A stretch of DNA of 64,000 nucleotides from an uncultured Muribaculaceae bacterium (GCA_910584125.1 CAJTXU010000016.1:1-64000), one strand, 5' to 3'; positions 16,880-26,023 are shown, counted from the first letter of the stretch. Made by a program: numbers and translations. Notes: generated by a model not told the origin, from the letters alone.

Positions 16880-17398
16880 TTAAGTAAGGCCGTCGTTTTT
16901 CTCCTCTCGGGCGAGAAATCTCTCGGCCAGAAGCCTCGATGTAGAACCTGGCCGCGTGCTCAGAAAGTCGGTCACGCGCCGGGCCTCGCACCATTCGGCA
17001 CCGTCGACTTCCGACGACAGCCGGAGCGCCGTTTCGGAGACATGGGCGAAAAATCCAATCATGAGCATCTGCTTCTTCTCGAACCAGGAGGTCAGCACGA
17101 GTTCGAGCCGGTCGACATGCAGCCCGGTCTCCTCGAGGATCTCGCGCCGCGCGCACTGCTCGGCGTTCTCGCCCGGCATCATGTAGCCCGACACGAGATT
17201 GCGGAACTCCGTCGAGATGTAGTTCTGGCGCAGCAGCAGCACCTCTCCCCTGTCGTTATGGACCAGAGCGATTATCGCAGTGGGAAAGACAGGAAACCAG
17301 GGGGATGAGCAGCGGTCGCACCAGGGCACTCCCGCGTCGTCGCCGAGGTCACGGCGGCTCAGCGGCGCGCCGCAGTCGGGACAATAGGTGAATTTCAT
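16880..17398 (-). CDS. Nudix hydrolase with N-terminal zinc ribbon (NudC-like)
   Basis: The N-terminus YCPDCGAPL and WCDRCSSPW give a four-cysteine zinc ribbon like that of NADH pyrophosphatases. The Nudix box is complete: G-x5-E-x7-R-E-x-x-E-E-x-G (GYMMPGENAEQCARREILEE then TGL). Such enzymes cleave nucleoside diphosphates linked to other groups; NAD(H) or related dinucleotides are plausible but the NudC SQPWPFPxS motif is not evident. The start at 17398 (MKFTYCPDCG) is preferred over the frame opening at 17431. 172 aa. Confidence 0.82.
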   Translation of the reverse strand: MKFTYCPDCGAPLSRRDLGDDAGVPWCDRCSSPWFPVFPTAIIALVHNDRGEVLLLRQNYISTEFRNLVSGYMMPGENAEQCARREILEETGLHVDRLELVLTSWFEKKQMLMIGFFAHVSETALRLSSEVDGAEWCEARRVTDFLSTRPGSTSRLLAERFLAREEKNDGLT

Positions 17399-17502
17399 GG
17401 TTTTTCTTCTTTTTGGAACAAAGTTAATCAAAATTCGGATTACTTTTCCTATCGAATCGAAAAAAAGTGTAATTTTGTACTTTCAAACTAAAACTCATCT
17501 CT

Positions 17503-18159
17503 ATGTCAAAAGGACGTGATGCGGCGAGGGCCATTGTTTTCGGCGCGTTGATAGGCATTATATTGCTCTCGACGGGAGGATGCATATACTGTTTCAAGGG
17601 GCTGCTGACGCCGGGCTGGATAACGGCGGCCGTGACGCTTGTCATGACGGTCGCGCTCGGTCTGCCGATGCGCGGACTGTGGCGATGGCTCACGGGCAGC
17701 GACAGCGTCGCGCTCGCGTTAGTCTGTCAGGTTCTTTCCGTATGGCCGATGCTGACATGCGTCGTCCTCGCCGTCAACATGGCCGGCGCGGGCCACGGCA
17801 GGAGCCGCGTCGAAGTGCCTGTGGAGAGGGTCTATCAGGAGACCCGACATCAGACACGGCGCACCGGGCGCCGAAGCTACGTCCAGGGCCCTCCTTATAA
17901 GGTGTGCCGGATTGACATCGACGTGCCGGGAGCGGGCCGCAGGTCGCTCGACGTGCCGCGCAAGACTTACCGCCGCGTCGACAAGGGCGATACGATCGGC
18001 ATCGACATCACCACCGGACAGCTGGGCATGAGATATTTCGACGTCACCGACCTTCATCTCAGGCCTGCCCCTGAAAAAGAACGTAAACACAGAAGCCCGC
18101 GCCAGCGCAGACACGACCGTTATCGCGAGCACATAGACAGCATAAGAAAACATATATAA
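17503..18159 (+). CDS. Membrane protein of unknown function
   Basis: Three hydrophobic segments appear in the first 95 residues (IVFGALIGIILLSTGGCIYCF, ITAAVTLVMTVALGLPM and VALALVCQVLSVWPMLTCVVL). The C-terminal half is a basic soluble domain rich in Arg, Lys and His (RKHRSPRQRRHDRYREH). I do not recognise the family. It precedes the SDR gene by 9 bp, so the two are likely co-transcribed, and a -7 box (TAATTTTG, 17470-17477) lies 25 bp before the ATG. Function unknown. Confidence 0.6.
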   Translation: MSKGRDAARAIVFGALIGIILLSTGGCIYCFKGLLTPGWITAAVTLVMTVALGLPMRGLWRWLTGSDSVALALVCQVLSVWPMLTCVVLAVNMAGAGHGRSRVEVPVERVYQETRHQTRRTGRRSYVQGPPYKVCRIDIDVPGAGRRSLDVPRKTYRRVDKGDTIGIDITTGQLGMRYFDVTDLHLRPAPEKERKHRSPRQRRHDRYREHIDSIRKHI

Positions 18160-18168
18160 TCTCCGAAA

Positions 18169-19632
18169 ATGGCAAAGACAAAAGTATTCATCACCGGCGG
18201 GACCGGCGTGATGGGATTCGAGACGGTCAAGGAGTTTTCCAATCGCCTCGACCGTTTCGAGATCAGGCTTCTCGCGCGACCGAGCAAGAAAAACCGGCGC
18301 CTTCTGAAGCCATACATCCGGCGGGGTATGACTGTCGTGTGGGGCGACCTCATGAATCCCGGCGATGTGGCGGAGGCTCTCGGCGACGCGGAATATGTGC
18401 TCCACATCGGAGGCATGGTCTCCCCTCTCGCCGACCATTTCCCGGAGAAGACACTGCAGGTCAATGTCGGTGCGATGCGCAACATTATCGACGCCGTGAA
18501 GGCGCGCGACGACCGCGACGACGTGAAGGTCGTCTACATCGGCAGCGTTGCCCAGACCTCGCTGCGCCACGAGCCTCACCACTGGGGCCGCACGGGCGAC
18601 CCGGTGATGGCCGCCGTCTATGACTGTTACAGCATATCCAAGATCAAGGCCGAGCGGCTTCTTGCCGAGTCGGGGCTGCGCCGCTGGGTGAGCCTGCGCC
18701 AATCGGGGATTCTGCACAAAGGACTTATCTTCAACGGTTCCGACCCGATATCGTTCCATGTTCCGCTGCGGGGCGTGCTCGAATGGGCCACAGTGGAGGA
18801 CTCGGCGCGCCTTATGGCCAACCTCTGCGAGGGGGACGTCGACGAGGGATTCTGGCGCGGGTTCTACAATATCGGCAGCGGTGCCGGGTTCCGGCTAACC
18901 AACTATGAGTTCGAGAGCCTGCTGCTGCGTTCGCTGGGATGCCCGCCGCCCGAGCGTGTGTTCGAGACGAGCTGGTTCGCGACGCGCAATTTCCACGGCG
19001 AATGGTATGAGGATTCCGACCGTCTGGAGGAGCTGGTGCCGTTCCGCGAGAATATCACGGCCGAGGAATACTTCAGGCGTATGCGCCGCGGCATGCCCTG
19101 GTGGATGTCGCTGACTCCGCTCGCCCCGGCCTTCCTGATTAAGGCGGCGATGCGCCGCGTGGCGAAAACCCGGGGCCTCGGCACGCTCGACTGGCTGAGG
19201 CGCGACGACTGCGAGCAGCGCATCAAGGCGTTTTTCGGCAGTCGCGAGGCGCAGGCGGCGATACCCGGTTGGAAAGACACCGACCTCTCCCGGCCGTCGG
19301 AGACTCCCGTCAGACTGTCGCACGGGTATGACGAAAGCAAGCCGGAGTCAGAGCTGGATCTCGACGACATGCGCGGCGCGGCGAAGTTCAGAGGGGGCAG
19401 GTGTCTGAGCGAAGAGATGAAGCCGGGCGACCTTGACACACCGCTCGAATGGGAATGCGCCTTCGGCCATCGGTTCCGGATGCGTCCGCGCACGGTGCTG
19501 AAAGGGGGCCACTGGTGTCCCGACTGTCTGCCGGCGCCATGGCGCTACGACGCCGAGGCGAAGGTCAATCCGTTCCTCGCGCAGGTATGGTACGACAGCC
19601 ACAGCCCCGACGAAAACGAAAACTACCAGTAA
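18169..19632 (+). CDS. SDR family NAD(P)-dependent epimerase/dehydratase with zinc-ribbon tail
   Basis: The N-terminus FITGGTGVMGFETV is the dinucleotide-binding Gly motif of extended SDRs; YDCYSISKIKAE holds the catalytic Tyr-x-x-x-Lys (YSISK). Residues 1-320 form the enzyme. The last 70 residues read WECAFGHRFRMRPRT then HWCPDC (Cys430, His434, Cys450, Cys453), which resembles the treble-clef or DUF4379-type zinc ribbon. Substrate is unknown; the class includes sugar-nucleotide epimerases and steroid or hydroxyl dehydrogenases. It is followed immediately by a perfect palindrome. Confidence 0.75.
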   Translation: MAKTKVFITGGTGVMGFETVKEFSNRLDRFEIRLLARPSKKNRRLLKPYIRRGMTVVWGDLMNPGDVAEALGDAEYVLHIGGMVSPLADHFPEKTLQVNVGAMRNIIDAVKARDDRDDVKVVYIGSVAQTSLRHEPHHWGRTGDPVMAAVYDCYSISKIKAERLLAESGLRRWVSLRQSGILHKGLIFNGSDPISFHVPLRGVLEWATVEDSARLMANLCEGDVDEGFWRGFYNIGSGAGFRLTNYEFESLLLRSLGCPPPERVFETSWFATRNFHGEWYEDSDRLEELVPFRENITAEEYFRRMRRGMPWWMSLTPLAPAFLIKAAMRRVAKTRGLGTLDWLRRDDCEQRIKAFFGSREAQAAIPGWKDTDLSRPSETPVRLSHGYDESKPESELDLDDMRGAAKFRGGRCLSEEMKPGDLDTPLEWECAFGHRFRMRPRTVLKGGHWCPDCLPAPWRYDAEAKVNPFLAQVWYDSHSPDENENYQ

Positions 19633-19634
19633 AA

Positions 19635-19684
19635 ATGATAAATGATTAGGGGCATCCGCGCGGATGCCCCTAATCATTTATCAT
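19635..19684. terminator. Perfect 50-bp palindrome, bidirectional terminator
   Basis: The 25-bp arms are fully complementary with no loop bases besides the turn (core GGGGCATCCGCGCGGATGCC). It separates the SDR gene from the convergent lpxA gene. The AT-rich arms are T/A-rich on both sides, fitting termination in both directions. Confidence 0.75.
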
Positions 19685-19697
19685 TAATCATTGTTGG

Positions 19698-20471
19698 TCA
19701 GATTGCCGAGCGGATGATGCCCCGGCCGGAATTGGTGACGAAGTCGACGATCTCGGTGCGGAACTCGGACTCCGGCAATGTTTCGAGAATCATCTTCACG
19801 GCGTTGGTCACGTTGAGGTCGCTCAGGTAGATGATGCGGTAGATGTCGCTGATCTGCTTGATCTCCTCGTCGGTGAAGTGATTGCGGTGCAGTCCGACGG
19901 AGTTCAGGCCCACATACGAGATGGGCTCGCGGGCGGCCTTGACGAACGGCGGGATGTCCTTGTTGACCAGCGCGCCGCCCTGCAGCATGATGTTGCGGCC
20001 CAGGTGGCAGAACTGATGGATGAGGCTGCCGCCGCCGATCACGGCGGCATCGTCCACCTGCACCTCGCCCGCAAGCTGGCAGGCGTTCGACATGATGACG
20101 CGGTCGCCGATGCGGCAGTCGTGCGCGATGTGGTTGTAGGCCATGATGAGGCAGTTCCTGCCCACCACGGTCTTGCCCTTGGCGGCCGTGCCGCGGTTCA
20201 CCGTGACGCACTCGCGCAGGGTCGTGCCGTCGCCGATGTAGGCGAAAGTCTCCTCTCCGCGGAACTTGAGGTCCTGGGGAACGGCCGATATCACAGCCCC
20301 CGGGAAGATGGTGACGCCTGAGCCGATGCGGGCTCCGGGGAAGATGGTGACGTTGCCGTAGATGGTGCAGTTGTCGCCGATCTCCACATTCTCATATATT
20401 GTCGAGAAGTCGCCGATGCTGACGTTATTGCCGATCTTGGCGTCGGGACTTACATTATACATATTGCTCAT
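19698..20471 (-). CDS. lpxA: UDP-N-acetylglucosamine acyltransferase LpxA
   Basis: LpxA moves a 3-hydroxyacyl group from acyl carrier protein to UDP-GlcNAc, the first step of lipid A synthesis. Hexapeptide repeats (for example IGNNVSIGDFSTIYENVEIG) build the left-handed beta-helix; the catalytic His is in MAYNHIAHDCRIGD and GGSLIHQFCHLG also matches. Length 257 aa is standard. It is last in the lpx operon, 13 bp after lpxC-fabZ on the minus strand. Confidence 0.96.
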   Translation of the reverse strand: MSNMYNVSPDAKIGNNVSIGDFSTIYENVEIGDNCTIYGNVTIFPGARIGSGVTIFPGAVISAVPQDLKFRGEETFAYIGDGTTLRECVTVNRGTAAKGKTVVGRNCLIMAYNHIAHDCRIGDRVIMSNACQLAGEVQVDDAAVIGGGSLIHQFCHLGRNIMLQGGALVNKDIPPFVKAAREPISYVGLNSVGLHRNHFTDEEIKQISDIYRIIYLSDLNVTNAVKMILETLPESEFRTEIVDFVTNSGRGIIRSAI

Positions 20472-20484
20472 CGGGAGGTGGATT

Positions 20485-21870
20485 TTATTTGTTTTTGATG
20501 ATCTGGGCCATGAACTCGGCCTCGCACACCACTTTCTCGCCGACGAACGAATAGCCCTTCACCATGGCGCATCCGCGGCGGATCTCGGTGGTGAGCGAGA
20601 CGTTCATCAGCAGCGTGTTGCCCGGCACGACCTTCTGGCGGAACTTGACGTTGTCGATTTTCAGGAAGTAAGTCGAATACTTCTCGGGCTCCTCGAGGAA
20701 GTTGAGCACGAGCACGCCGGCGGCCTGCGCCATTGCCTCGACCTGCAGCACGCCGGGCATCACCGGCTCCTGGGGGAAGTGGCCCTGGAAGAAGGGCTCG
20801 TTGACCGTGACGTTCTTGACGGCCACGATGTGCTTCTTGTCGATCTCGATCACCTTGTCGATCAGCAGGAAGGGATAGCGGTGCGGAATGAGGTTTCGGA
20901 TGCCGTTGATGTCGATGATGGGCGCGAGGTTGGGGTTGTAGACCGGGGCCTGGATCTCGGTGTGCTTCACCTCGTGGCGCACCATGCGGGTGAACTTGTT
21001 GTTGACGGTGTGGCCCGGGCGGATGGCCACCACCCTGCCCTTGACGGGACGTCCGATCAGGGCGAGGTCGCCGATGAGGTCCATGAGCTTGTGGCGCGCG
21101 GGCTCGTTGTCCCATGCCAGCGGCTTCGGATTGATGTAGCCGATCTTGTTGATCTTCATGTGGGGCACGTTGACGATATCGCAGATATGGTCGATGCGCT
21201 CCTGCGAGATGGGCTCGTCGTAGATCACGATGGCGTTGTCGAGGTCGCCTCCCTTGATGAGGTTGGCGTCAAGCAGCTGCTCGATCTCGCGCACGAAGAC
21301 GAACGTGCGGGCGTTGGCCACCTCCTGACGGAACTCGGCCAGGTCGTCGAGCACGGCGAACTGGTTGGGGAGCACCGACGAATTGTATTCCACCATGCAC
21401 TCGACGCTGAAACCGTCGTCGGGATAGATGGTGAGCGTCGAGCCGGTCTCCTCGTCGCGGAACTGCGTCTTCTCCTTTATGATATAGAAATCCTTGTCGG
21501 CGTTCTGCTCGACGACTCCGACGCGCTCGATGCCGTTGACGAACTCGATGGCGCTGCCGTCGAGGATGGGGAGCTCGGGGCCGTTGACGTCGATGATGCA
21601 GTTGTCGATTCCGGCCGCGTAGAGGGCGGCCATGGCGTGCTCGATGGTGCTCACCACGTCGCCCTTGCGGTTGCCGATCACGGTGCCGCGGCGTGTGTCG
21701 ACCACATTCTCGGCTATCGCGTCGATCACGGGCTCGCCCTCGAGGTCGATGCGGCGGAACTTGTATCCGGTATTCTCCGGTGCGGGTTTGAACTCGGCGT
21801 CGATATGGAGGCCCGAATGGAGCCCCTTGCCGCTCACCTTGAACGAATCCTTTAAGGTCAGTTGCTTCAT
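20485..21870 (-). CDS. lpxC-fabZ: LpxC-FabZ fusion: UDP-3-O-acyl-GlcNAc deacetylase and hydroxyacyl-ACP dehydratase
   Basis: Residues 1-300 match LpxC: the zinc ligands come from TIEHAMAAL (His near 78) and from the KLMDLIGDLALIG region, where the usual His-x-x-x-Asp appears as ARHKLMDLIGD. It removes acetate from UDP-3-O-acyl-GlcNAc, the committed lipid A step. Residues about 310-461 match FabZ (NLIPHRYPFLLID, HFPQEPVMPGVLQVEAMAQ), the dehydratase of fatty acid elongation. This fusion is known in Bacteroidetes and links fatty acid and lipid A synthesis. Operon with lpxD and lpxA. Confidence 0.95.
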   Translation of the reverse strand: MKQLTLKDSFKVSGKGLHSGLHIDAEFKPAPENTGYKFRRIDLEGEPVIDAIAENVVDTRRGTVIGNRKGDVVSTIEHAMAALYAAGIDNCIIDVNGPELPILDGSAIEFVNGIERVGVVEQNADKDFYIIKEKTQFRDEETGSTLTIYPDDGFSVECMVEYNSSVLPNQFAVLDDLAEFRQEVANARTFVFVREIEQLLDANLIKGGDLDNAIVIYDEPISQERIDHICDIVNVPHMKINKIGYINPKPLAWDNEPARHKLMDLIGDLALIGRPVKGRVVAIRPGHTVNNKFTRMVRHEVKHTEIQAPVYNPNLAPIIDINGIRNLIPHRYPFLLIDKVIEIDKKHIVAVKNVTVNEPFFQGHFPQEPVMPGVLQVEAMAQAAGVLVLNFLEEPEKYSTYFLKIDNVKFRQKVVPGNTLLMNVSLTTEIRRGCAMVKGYSFVGEKVVCEAEFMAQIIKNK

Positions 21871-21889
21871 GTCTATGTTGCTGTGAGGT

Positions 21890-22885
21890 TTATTTCTTGT
21901 TGAAGAGTTCGGCGAGGCGGCCGAGATAGACCTGAGTCCTTGCGAACTTGGCGGCGTCGACGGCCGGGTATCCGATGCGGCGCTTGTCGTCGCCGACGTT
22001 GTTGGGGATTCCTGACTGGGCGCCGAACTCGTTGCGGTCGCCCACGCGGATGTGCCCCGCGAAACCGCACTGTCCGCCGACGCGGTTGTACGACCCGATG
22101 CGTGTCGAGCCTGCCACGCCTGTCTGGGCGGCGAAGACGTTGTTCTCGCCGAGCTCGACGTTGTGGGCTATCTGGATGAGGTTGTCGAGCTTCGTGCCGC
22201 GGCCGATGCGGGTCGAGCCGAACGTGGCGCGGTCGACGGTGGTGTTGGCTCCGATCTCGACGTCCTCCTCGAGCACGACGTTGCCGATCTGCGCGATCTT
22301 CTCGAACGATCCGTCGGCCTTGGGGGCGAACCCGAAACCGTCGGCACCGATCACGGCCCCGCTGTGGATGATGCATCTGTCGCCTATCACGCAGCCCTCG
22401 TAGATGCGGACTCCGGCCCGGATCACGACGTCGTCGCCAAGCGTCACGCCGTCGCCGACGTATGCCTGGGGATATATCATCACGTTGCGGCCGAGCCTGA
22501 CGCCGCGGCCCACGTATGCGAACGCCCCGATGTAGGCCCCTTCGGGCACCTCGACACCCTCGGCTATGAAGCAGGGCTGCTCGACGCCCACTGGTCGCGG
22601 ACGCTGCGCCTGGAAGGCGGCGAGAAGGTCGGCCAGCGCCACATACGGGTCGTCGACGCGCACCAGCGTCACCGACGAGCCCTCGGGCCGCGCGATCGTG
22701 CGGTCAACGAGAAGCACCGACGCCTTTGTCTCGTCTATGAAATGTGCATACTTGGGGTTGGCTATGAACGAGATTTGGCCGGGCTCAGCCTCCTCTATCT
22801 TGGCGAAACCGGTGATTTCTATATTTTCGTCACCCTCCACTGTGCCTCCCACCATGGAGGCTATCATAAGCGGGGTTACTTTCAT
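21890..22885 (-). CDS. lpxD: UDP-3-O-acylglucosamine N-acyltransferase LpxD
   Basis: LpxD adds the second 3-hydroxyacyl chain in lipid A synthesis. The N-terminal uridine-binding domain (about 100 residues, FIANPKYAHFI) is followed by hexapeptide repeats (VRLGRNVMIYPQAYVGDG) and the acyl/His region IAHNVELGENN. The ATG at 22885 is chosen (MKVTPLMIASMVGG); the frame upstream is an unlikely Arg-rich extension. First gene of the leftward lpx operon; the stop is 19 bp before lpxC-fabZ. Confidence 0.95.
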   Translation of the reverse strand: MKVTPLMIASMVGGTVEGDENIEITGFAKIEEAEPGQISFIANPKYAHFIDETKASVLLVDRTIARPEGSSVTLVRVDDPYVALADLLAAFQAQRPRPVGVEQPCFIAEGVEVPEGAYIGAFAYVGRGVRLGRNVMIYPQAYVGDGVTLGDDVVIRAGVRIYEGCVIGDRCIIHSGAVIGADGFGFAPKADGSFEKIAQIGNVVLEEDVEIGANTTVDRATFGSTRIGRGTKLDNLIQIAHNVELGENNVFAAQTGVAGSTRIGSYNRVGGQCGFAGHIRVGDRNEFGAQSGIPNNVGDDKRRIGYPAVDAAKFARTQVYLGRLAELFNKK

Positions 22886-22983
22886 CTCTGTTTTCGTGTT
22901 TTTATTCGGGTTCTGGTTCGGGCGCGGCCGACGACGACACGCGGAGCGGAGCCCCACGGGACGTTCGGCCACACATTATCGTG

Positions 22984-23015
22984 CAAAATTATAAATTTTT
23001 CGCGACATAATCAAA
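22984..23015 (-). promoter_or_regulatory. Promoter of the lpxD-lpxC/fabZ-lpxA operon
   Basis: On the minus strand TTTG (23012-23015), exactly 20 bp, then TAATTTTG (22984-22991). It is 98 bp before the lpxD ATG. The 22886-23259 gap also holds a -7 box for the divergent mce gene, and nothing else I can identify. Confidence 0.75.
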
Positions 23016-23139
23016 TTTAGACACCCATCATAGGTCAAAACTGCTACAAAACATCAAAAATCGCCCCGGACGCACAGCTCGAAACGGGATGCCGAAGAAA
23101 AATAAGGTGAAAAGTAGGGATAAGTTCCGAAAAATTTAG

Positions 23140-23147
23140 TAAATTTG
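23140..23147 (+). promoter_or_regulatory. Probable -7 box for mce
   Basis: TAAATTTG matches the -7 consensus but no good -33 partner was found at 19-21 bp. The leader to the mce ATG would be about 105 nt. Confidence 0.4.
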
Positions 23148-23259
23148 CGTCAAAATGAGAAATAGTGCCTCCGGCAGTGGCCGCCGACAGACGCGCGACA
23201 GGCCGACGGCACGCGAAAAAATCAAAAACAGAAAGCAATAACCTAAAACTAACACATCA

Positions 23260-23679
23260 ATGAAAATTTCACACATTGAGCACATCGGCATCGCAGTGCC
23301 GAATCTCGAAGAGGCTATCAAGTATTACGAGAACGTACTGGGTCTCAAATGCTACAAGCAGGAAGTCGTGGAAGACCAGAAGGTGACCACCGCCTTCTTC
23401 AAGGTCGGCGACACGAAGATCGAGCTTCTGGAGGCCACGAGCCCGGAGAGCACGATCGCCAAGTTCATCGAGAAGAACGGCGGCCGCGGCGGCATGCACC
23501 ATATGGCGTTCGCAGTCGAGGACGGCGTGGCCAACGCTCTGGCCGAGGTACAGGAGAAGGGTGTCCGCGTCATCGACAAGGCGCCGCGCAAAGGAGCCGA
23601 CGGCCTCCACATCGCCTTCCTCCACCCGAAGTCGACCGAAGCGGTTCTGACCGAGCTCTGCGAGGATCCCGAGAAGTAA
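23260..23679 (+). CDS. mce: Methylmalonyl-CoA epimerase
   Basis: The enzyme interconverts (R)- and (S)-methylmalonyl-CoA, needed between the B12 mutase and the decarboxylase in the propionate pathway. It is a VOC-fold protein: metal ligands in HIEHIGIAVPNLEEA (His near 8), Glu in ELLEATSPES, and His in MHHMAFAVED; length 139 aa is standard. It is immediately followed by the decarboxylase genes, so the operon order supports the call. A GC-rich hairpin separates it from mmdA. Confidence 0.95.
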   Translation: MKISHIEHIGIAVPNLEEAIKYYENVLGLKCYKQEVVEDQKVTTAFFKVGDTKIELLEATSPESTIAKFIEKNGGRGGMHHMAFAVEDGVANALAEVQEKGVRVIDKAPRKGADGLHIAFLHPKSTEAVLTELCEDPEK

Positions 23680-23690
23680 AACATTCATGA

Positions 23691-23728
23691 AGCCGGGCGG
23701 CGGCGCGCCAAGCGCCGCGCGTCCGGCT
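23691..23728 (+). other. GC-rich intercistronic hairpin between mce and mmdA
   Basis: AGCCGG pairs with CCGGCT, with CGGCG/CGCCG inside. No T-run follows, so it is more likely an mRNA stability or processing element than a terminator. It could let mce and the subunit genes have different expression. Confidence 0.45.
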
Positions 23729-23752
23729 CAACCCATTCTAATATAATAAAAA

Positions 23753-25306
23753 ATGAGCAAACAGGAAGAGAAAATCAACGAGTTGATCGAAAAGCGCGCC
23801 CAGGCACGTCTCGGCGGCGGAGAGAAGGCTATCGAGAAACAGCACGCGCGCGGCAAGTACACAGCTCGCGAGCGCATCGCCATGCTGCTTGACGAAGGCA
23901 GCTTCGAGGAACTCGACATGTTCGTGACACACCGCTGCACGAATTTCGGCCAGGACAAGAAGCACATACTCGGCGACGGCGTCGTGACGGGATTCGGCAC
24001 GATCGAGGGCCGTCTGGTATACGTGTTCGCGCAGGACTTCACGGTGTTCGGCGGCTCGCTGTCTGAGACGATGTCGCTCAAGATCTGCAAGGTGATGGAT
24101 CTCGCCATGAAGATGGGAGCGCCAGTGATCGGTCTTAACGACTCGGGCGGCGCGCGCATCCAGGAGGGCATCAACGCCCTCGCCGGATATTCCGAGATAT
24201 TCCAGCGCAACATCCTGGCCTCGGGTGTGATTCCCCAGATCTCGGCCATCATGGGCCCCTGCGCCGGCGGCGCCGTCTACAGCCCAGCGCTGACCGACTT
24301 CACCATCATGACCAAGGGCCTGAGCTACATGTTCCTCACCGGCCCGTCGGTGGTCAAGACCGTCACCGGCGAGGACGTCAGCCAGGAGCAGCTCGGCGGC
24401 GCTTCGGTACACTCCACCAAGAGCGGCGTGACGCACTTCGCGGCCGAGAACGAGGAGGAGACGCTGCAGCTGATCCGCAAGCTCATGAGCTACATCCCCC
24501 AGAACAATCTCGAGGAGACTCCGCTCGTTGACTGCAAGGACCCCATCGACCGTCTCGAAGACAAGCTCAACGACATCATCCCCGACAACCCGAAGCAGAG
24601 CTACGACATGTACGAGGTGATCGGCGCCGTGGTCGACAACGGCGAGTTCCTCGAGGTGTCGAAAGACTATGCCAAGAACATCATCATAGGTTTCGCGCGC
24701 TTCAACGGCCAGGCCGTGGGCATCGTGGCCAACCAGCCCAAGGTGCTCGCCGGCGTTCTCGACTCGAACGCCTCGCGCAAGGGCGCTCGCTTCGTGCGCT
24801 TCTGCGACGCCTTCAACATTCCGCTGGTGACGCTCGTTGACGTACCGGGCTTCCTGCCCGGCACGGGTCAGGAATACAACGGCGTGATCCTGCACGGCGC
24901 CAAGCTGCTCTACGCCTACGGCGAGGCCACGGTGCCCAAGGTGACGGTGACGCTGCGCAAGAGCTATGGCGGCAGCCACATCGTGATGAGCTGCAAGCAG
25001 CTGCGCGGCGATATGAACTACGCATGGCCTTCGGCCGAGATCGCCGTGATGGGCGCCGAGGGCGCCGTCGGCGTGCTCTACGCCAAGGACGCCAAGAACT
25101 CCGATGACCCCAAGGCCTTCATCAAGGCCAAGGAAGACGAGTACCGCGACCTCTTCGCCAACCCCTACCAGGCGGCCAAGTACGGCTACATCGACGACGT
25201 CATCGAGCCGCGCAACACCCGCTTCCGTGTGATCAAGGCCCTCAACATGCTCGCCACCAAGAAGGTGACCAACCCGGCCAAGAAACACGGCAACATTCCT
25301 CTGTAA
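23753..25306 (+). CDS. mmdA: Methylmalonyl-CoA decarboxylase, carboxyltransferase (alpha) subunit
   Basis: This subunit moves the carboxyl group from methylmalonyl-CoA to biotin. Both halves of the acyl-CoA carboxyltransferase fold are present: DSGGARIQEGINALAGY, GPCAGGAVYSPALTDF and later PGFLPGTGQEYNGVILHGAK, and MNYAWPSAEIAVMGAEGAV. Length 517 aa is as expected. The gene is linked to beta, gamma and biotin carrier subunits, so the whole is a sodium-pumping decarboxylase rather than a biotin-dependent carboxylase with a separate ATP-using subunit. The initial stretch MSKQEEKINELIEKRAQA is typical. Confidence 0.93.
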   Translation: MSKQEEKINELIEKRAQARLGGGEKAIEKQHARGKYTARERIAMLLDEGSFEELDMFVTHRCTNFGQDKKHILGDGVVTGFGTIEGRLVYVFAQDFTVFGGSLSETMSLKICKVMDLAMKMGAPVIGLNDSGGARIQEGINALAGYSEIFQRNILASGVIPQISAIMGPCAGGAVYSPALTDFTIMTKGLSYMFLTGPSVVKTVTGEDVSQEQLGGASVHSTKSGVTHFAAENEEETLQLIRKLMSYIPQNNLEETPLVDCKDPIDRLEDKLNDIIPDNPKQSYDMYEVIGAVVDNGEFLEVSKDYAKNIIIGFARFNGQAVGIVANQPKVLAGVLDSNASRKGARFVRFCDAFNIPLVTLVDVPGFLPGTGQEYNGVILHGAKLLYAYGEATVPKVTVTLRKSYGGSHIVMSCKQLRGDMNYAWPSAEIAVMGAEGAVGVLYAKDAKNSDDPKAFIKAKEDEYRDLFANPYQAAKYGYIDDVIEPRNTRFRVIKALNMLATKKVTNPAKKHGNIPL

Positions 25307-25326
25307 ATATCCCTCACACGTTCAAA

Positions 25327-25962
25327 ATGCGAAAATCTATAATTTTGAGCGCGGCGCTAAGCATGGCGCTGCTCGCCGGGGCGCAGTCCCCGGCGGGCAC
25401 GCCTGACTCTCCGCAGGGCGAGCCGGCCGGTCAGACGGTGGTGATCGCCGTCGACGAGGTCGTCGTGCCGAAGCAGCCCGAGCAGAGCGCCGGGCAAACC
25501 AACGTGCCGCAGAGCGAGCTGACACGCAAGATGCTGCAGGCCGAGAAAGCCCGCAACGCGGCCGAGAACGACAAGTACGGCGGAGCCATCACGATCATAG
25601 CCATGTGCATCGTGCTCTCGGCGCTCGTCATCCTGAGCGTGCTCTTCCTCGTGTTCGGCAAGATATCGTCGGCCGTGCAGAAGAGCCGCAAGCGCAAGGC
25701 CCACGGAGTCGACCACTCGACGGCCGAAGACCACCACGACGAACTCGACTCGGGCGAGGTCATCGCCGCCATCAGCATGGCGCTCGCCGAGCATCAGGGC
25801 CAGGGCCACGACATGGAGGACACCATCCTCACCATCAAGCGCATGCGCAAGGCTTACTCGCCGTGGAACTCGAAGATCTACAACATGCGCCACGTCCCCG
25901 AGAGCCCAAAGGCGGAATTCCGACCCGAACAGAAAGCCCCGCACAAGGCGGGCGCCAGATAG
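25327..25962 (+). CDS. Sodium-pump decarboxylase gamma-like subunit (OadG-type)
   Basis: A signal-like N-terminus (MRKSIILSAALSMALLAGAQ) is followed by a low-complexity stretch and one strong transmembrane helix (ITIIAMCIVLSALVILSVLFLVFGKI, about residues 88-113), then a His- and Lys-rich cytoplasmic tail. That layout matches OadG/MmdD subunits that hold the pump together and bind metal. At 211 aa it is longer than most. It lies between alpha and the biotin carrier, 20 bp after mmdA. Called from context and topology. Confidence 0.75.
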   Translation: MRKSIILSAALSMALLAGAQSPAGTPDSPQGEPAGQTVVIAVDEVVVPKQPEQSAGQTNVPQSELTRKMLQAEKARNAAENDKYGGAITIIAMCIVLSALVILSVLFLVFGKISSAVQKSRKRKAHGVDHSTAEDHHDELDSGEVIAAISMALAEHQGQGHDMEDTILTIKRMRKAYSPWNSKIYNMRHVPESPKAEFRPEQKAPHKAGAR

Positions 25963-26023
25963 ACGCCGACCGTCAGCGACATAGGTCACATCAATAACAT
26001 TACCCAACTTCCGACAGCAGAAT

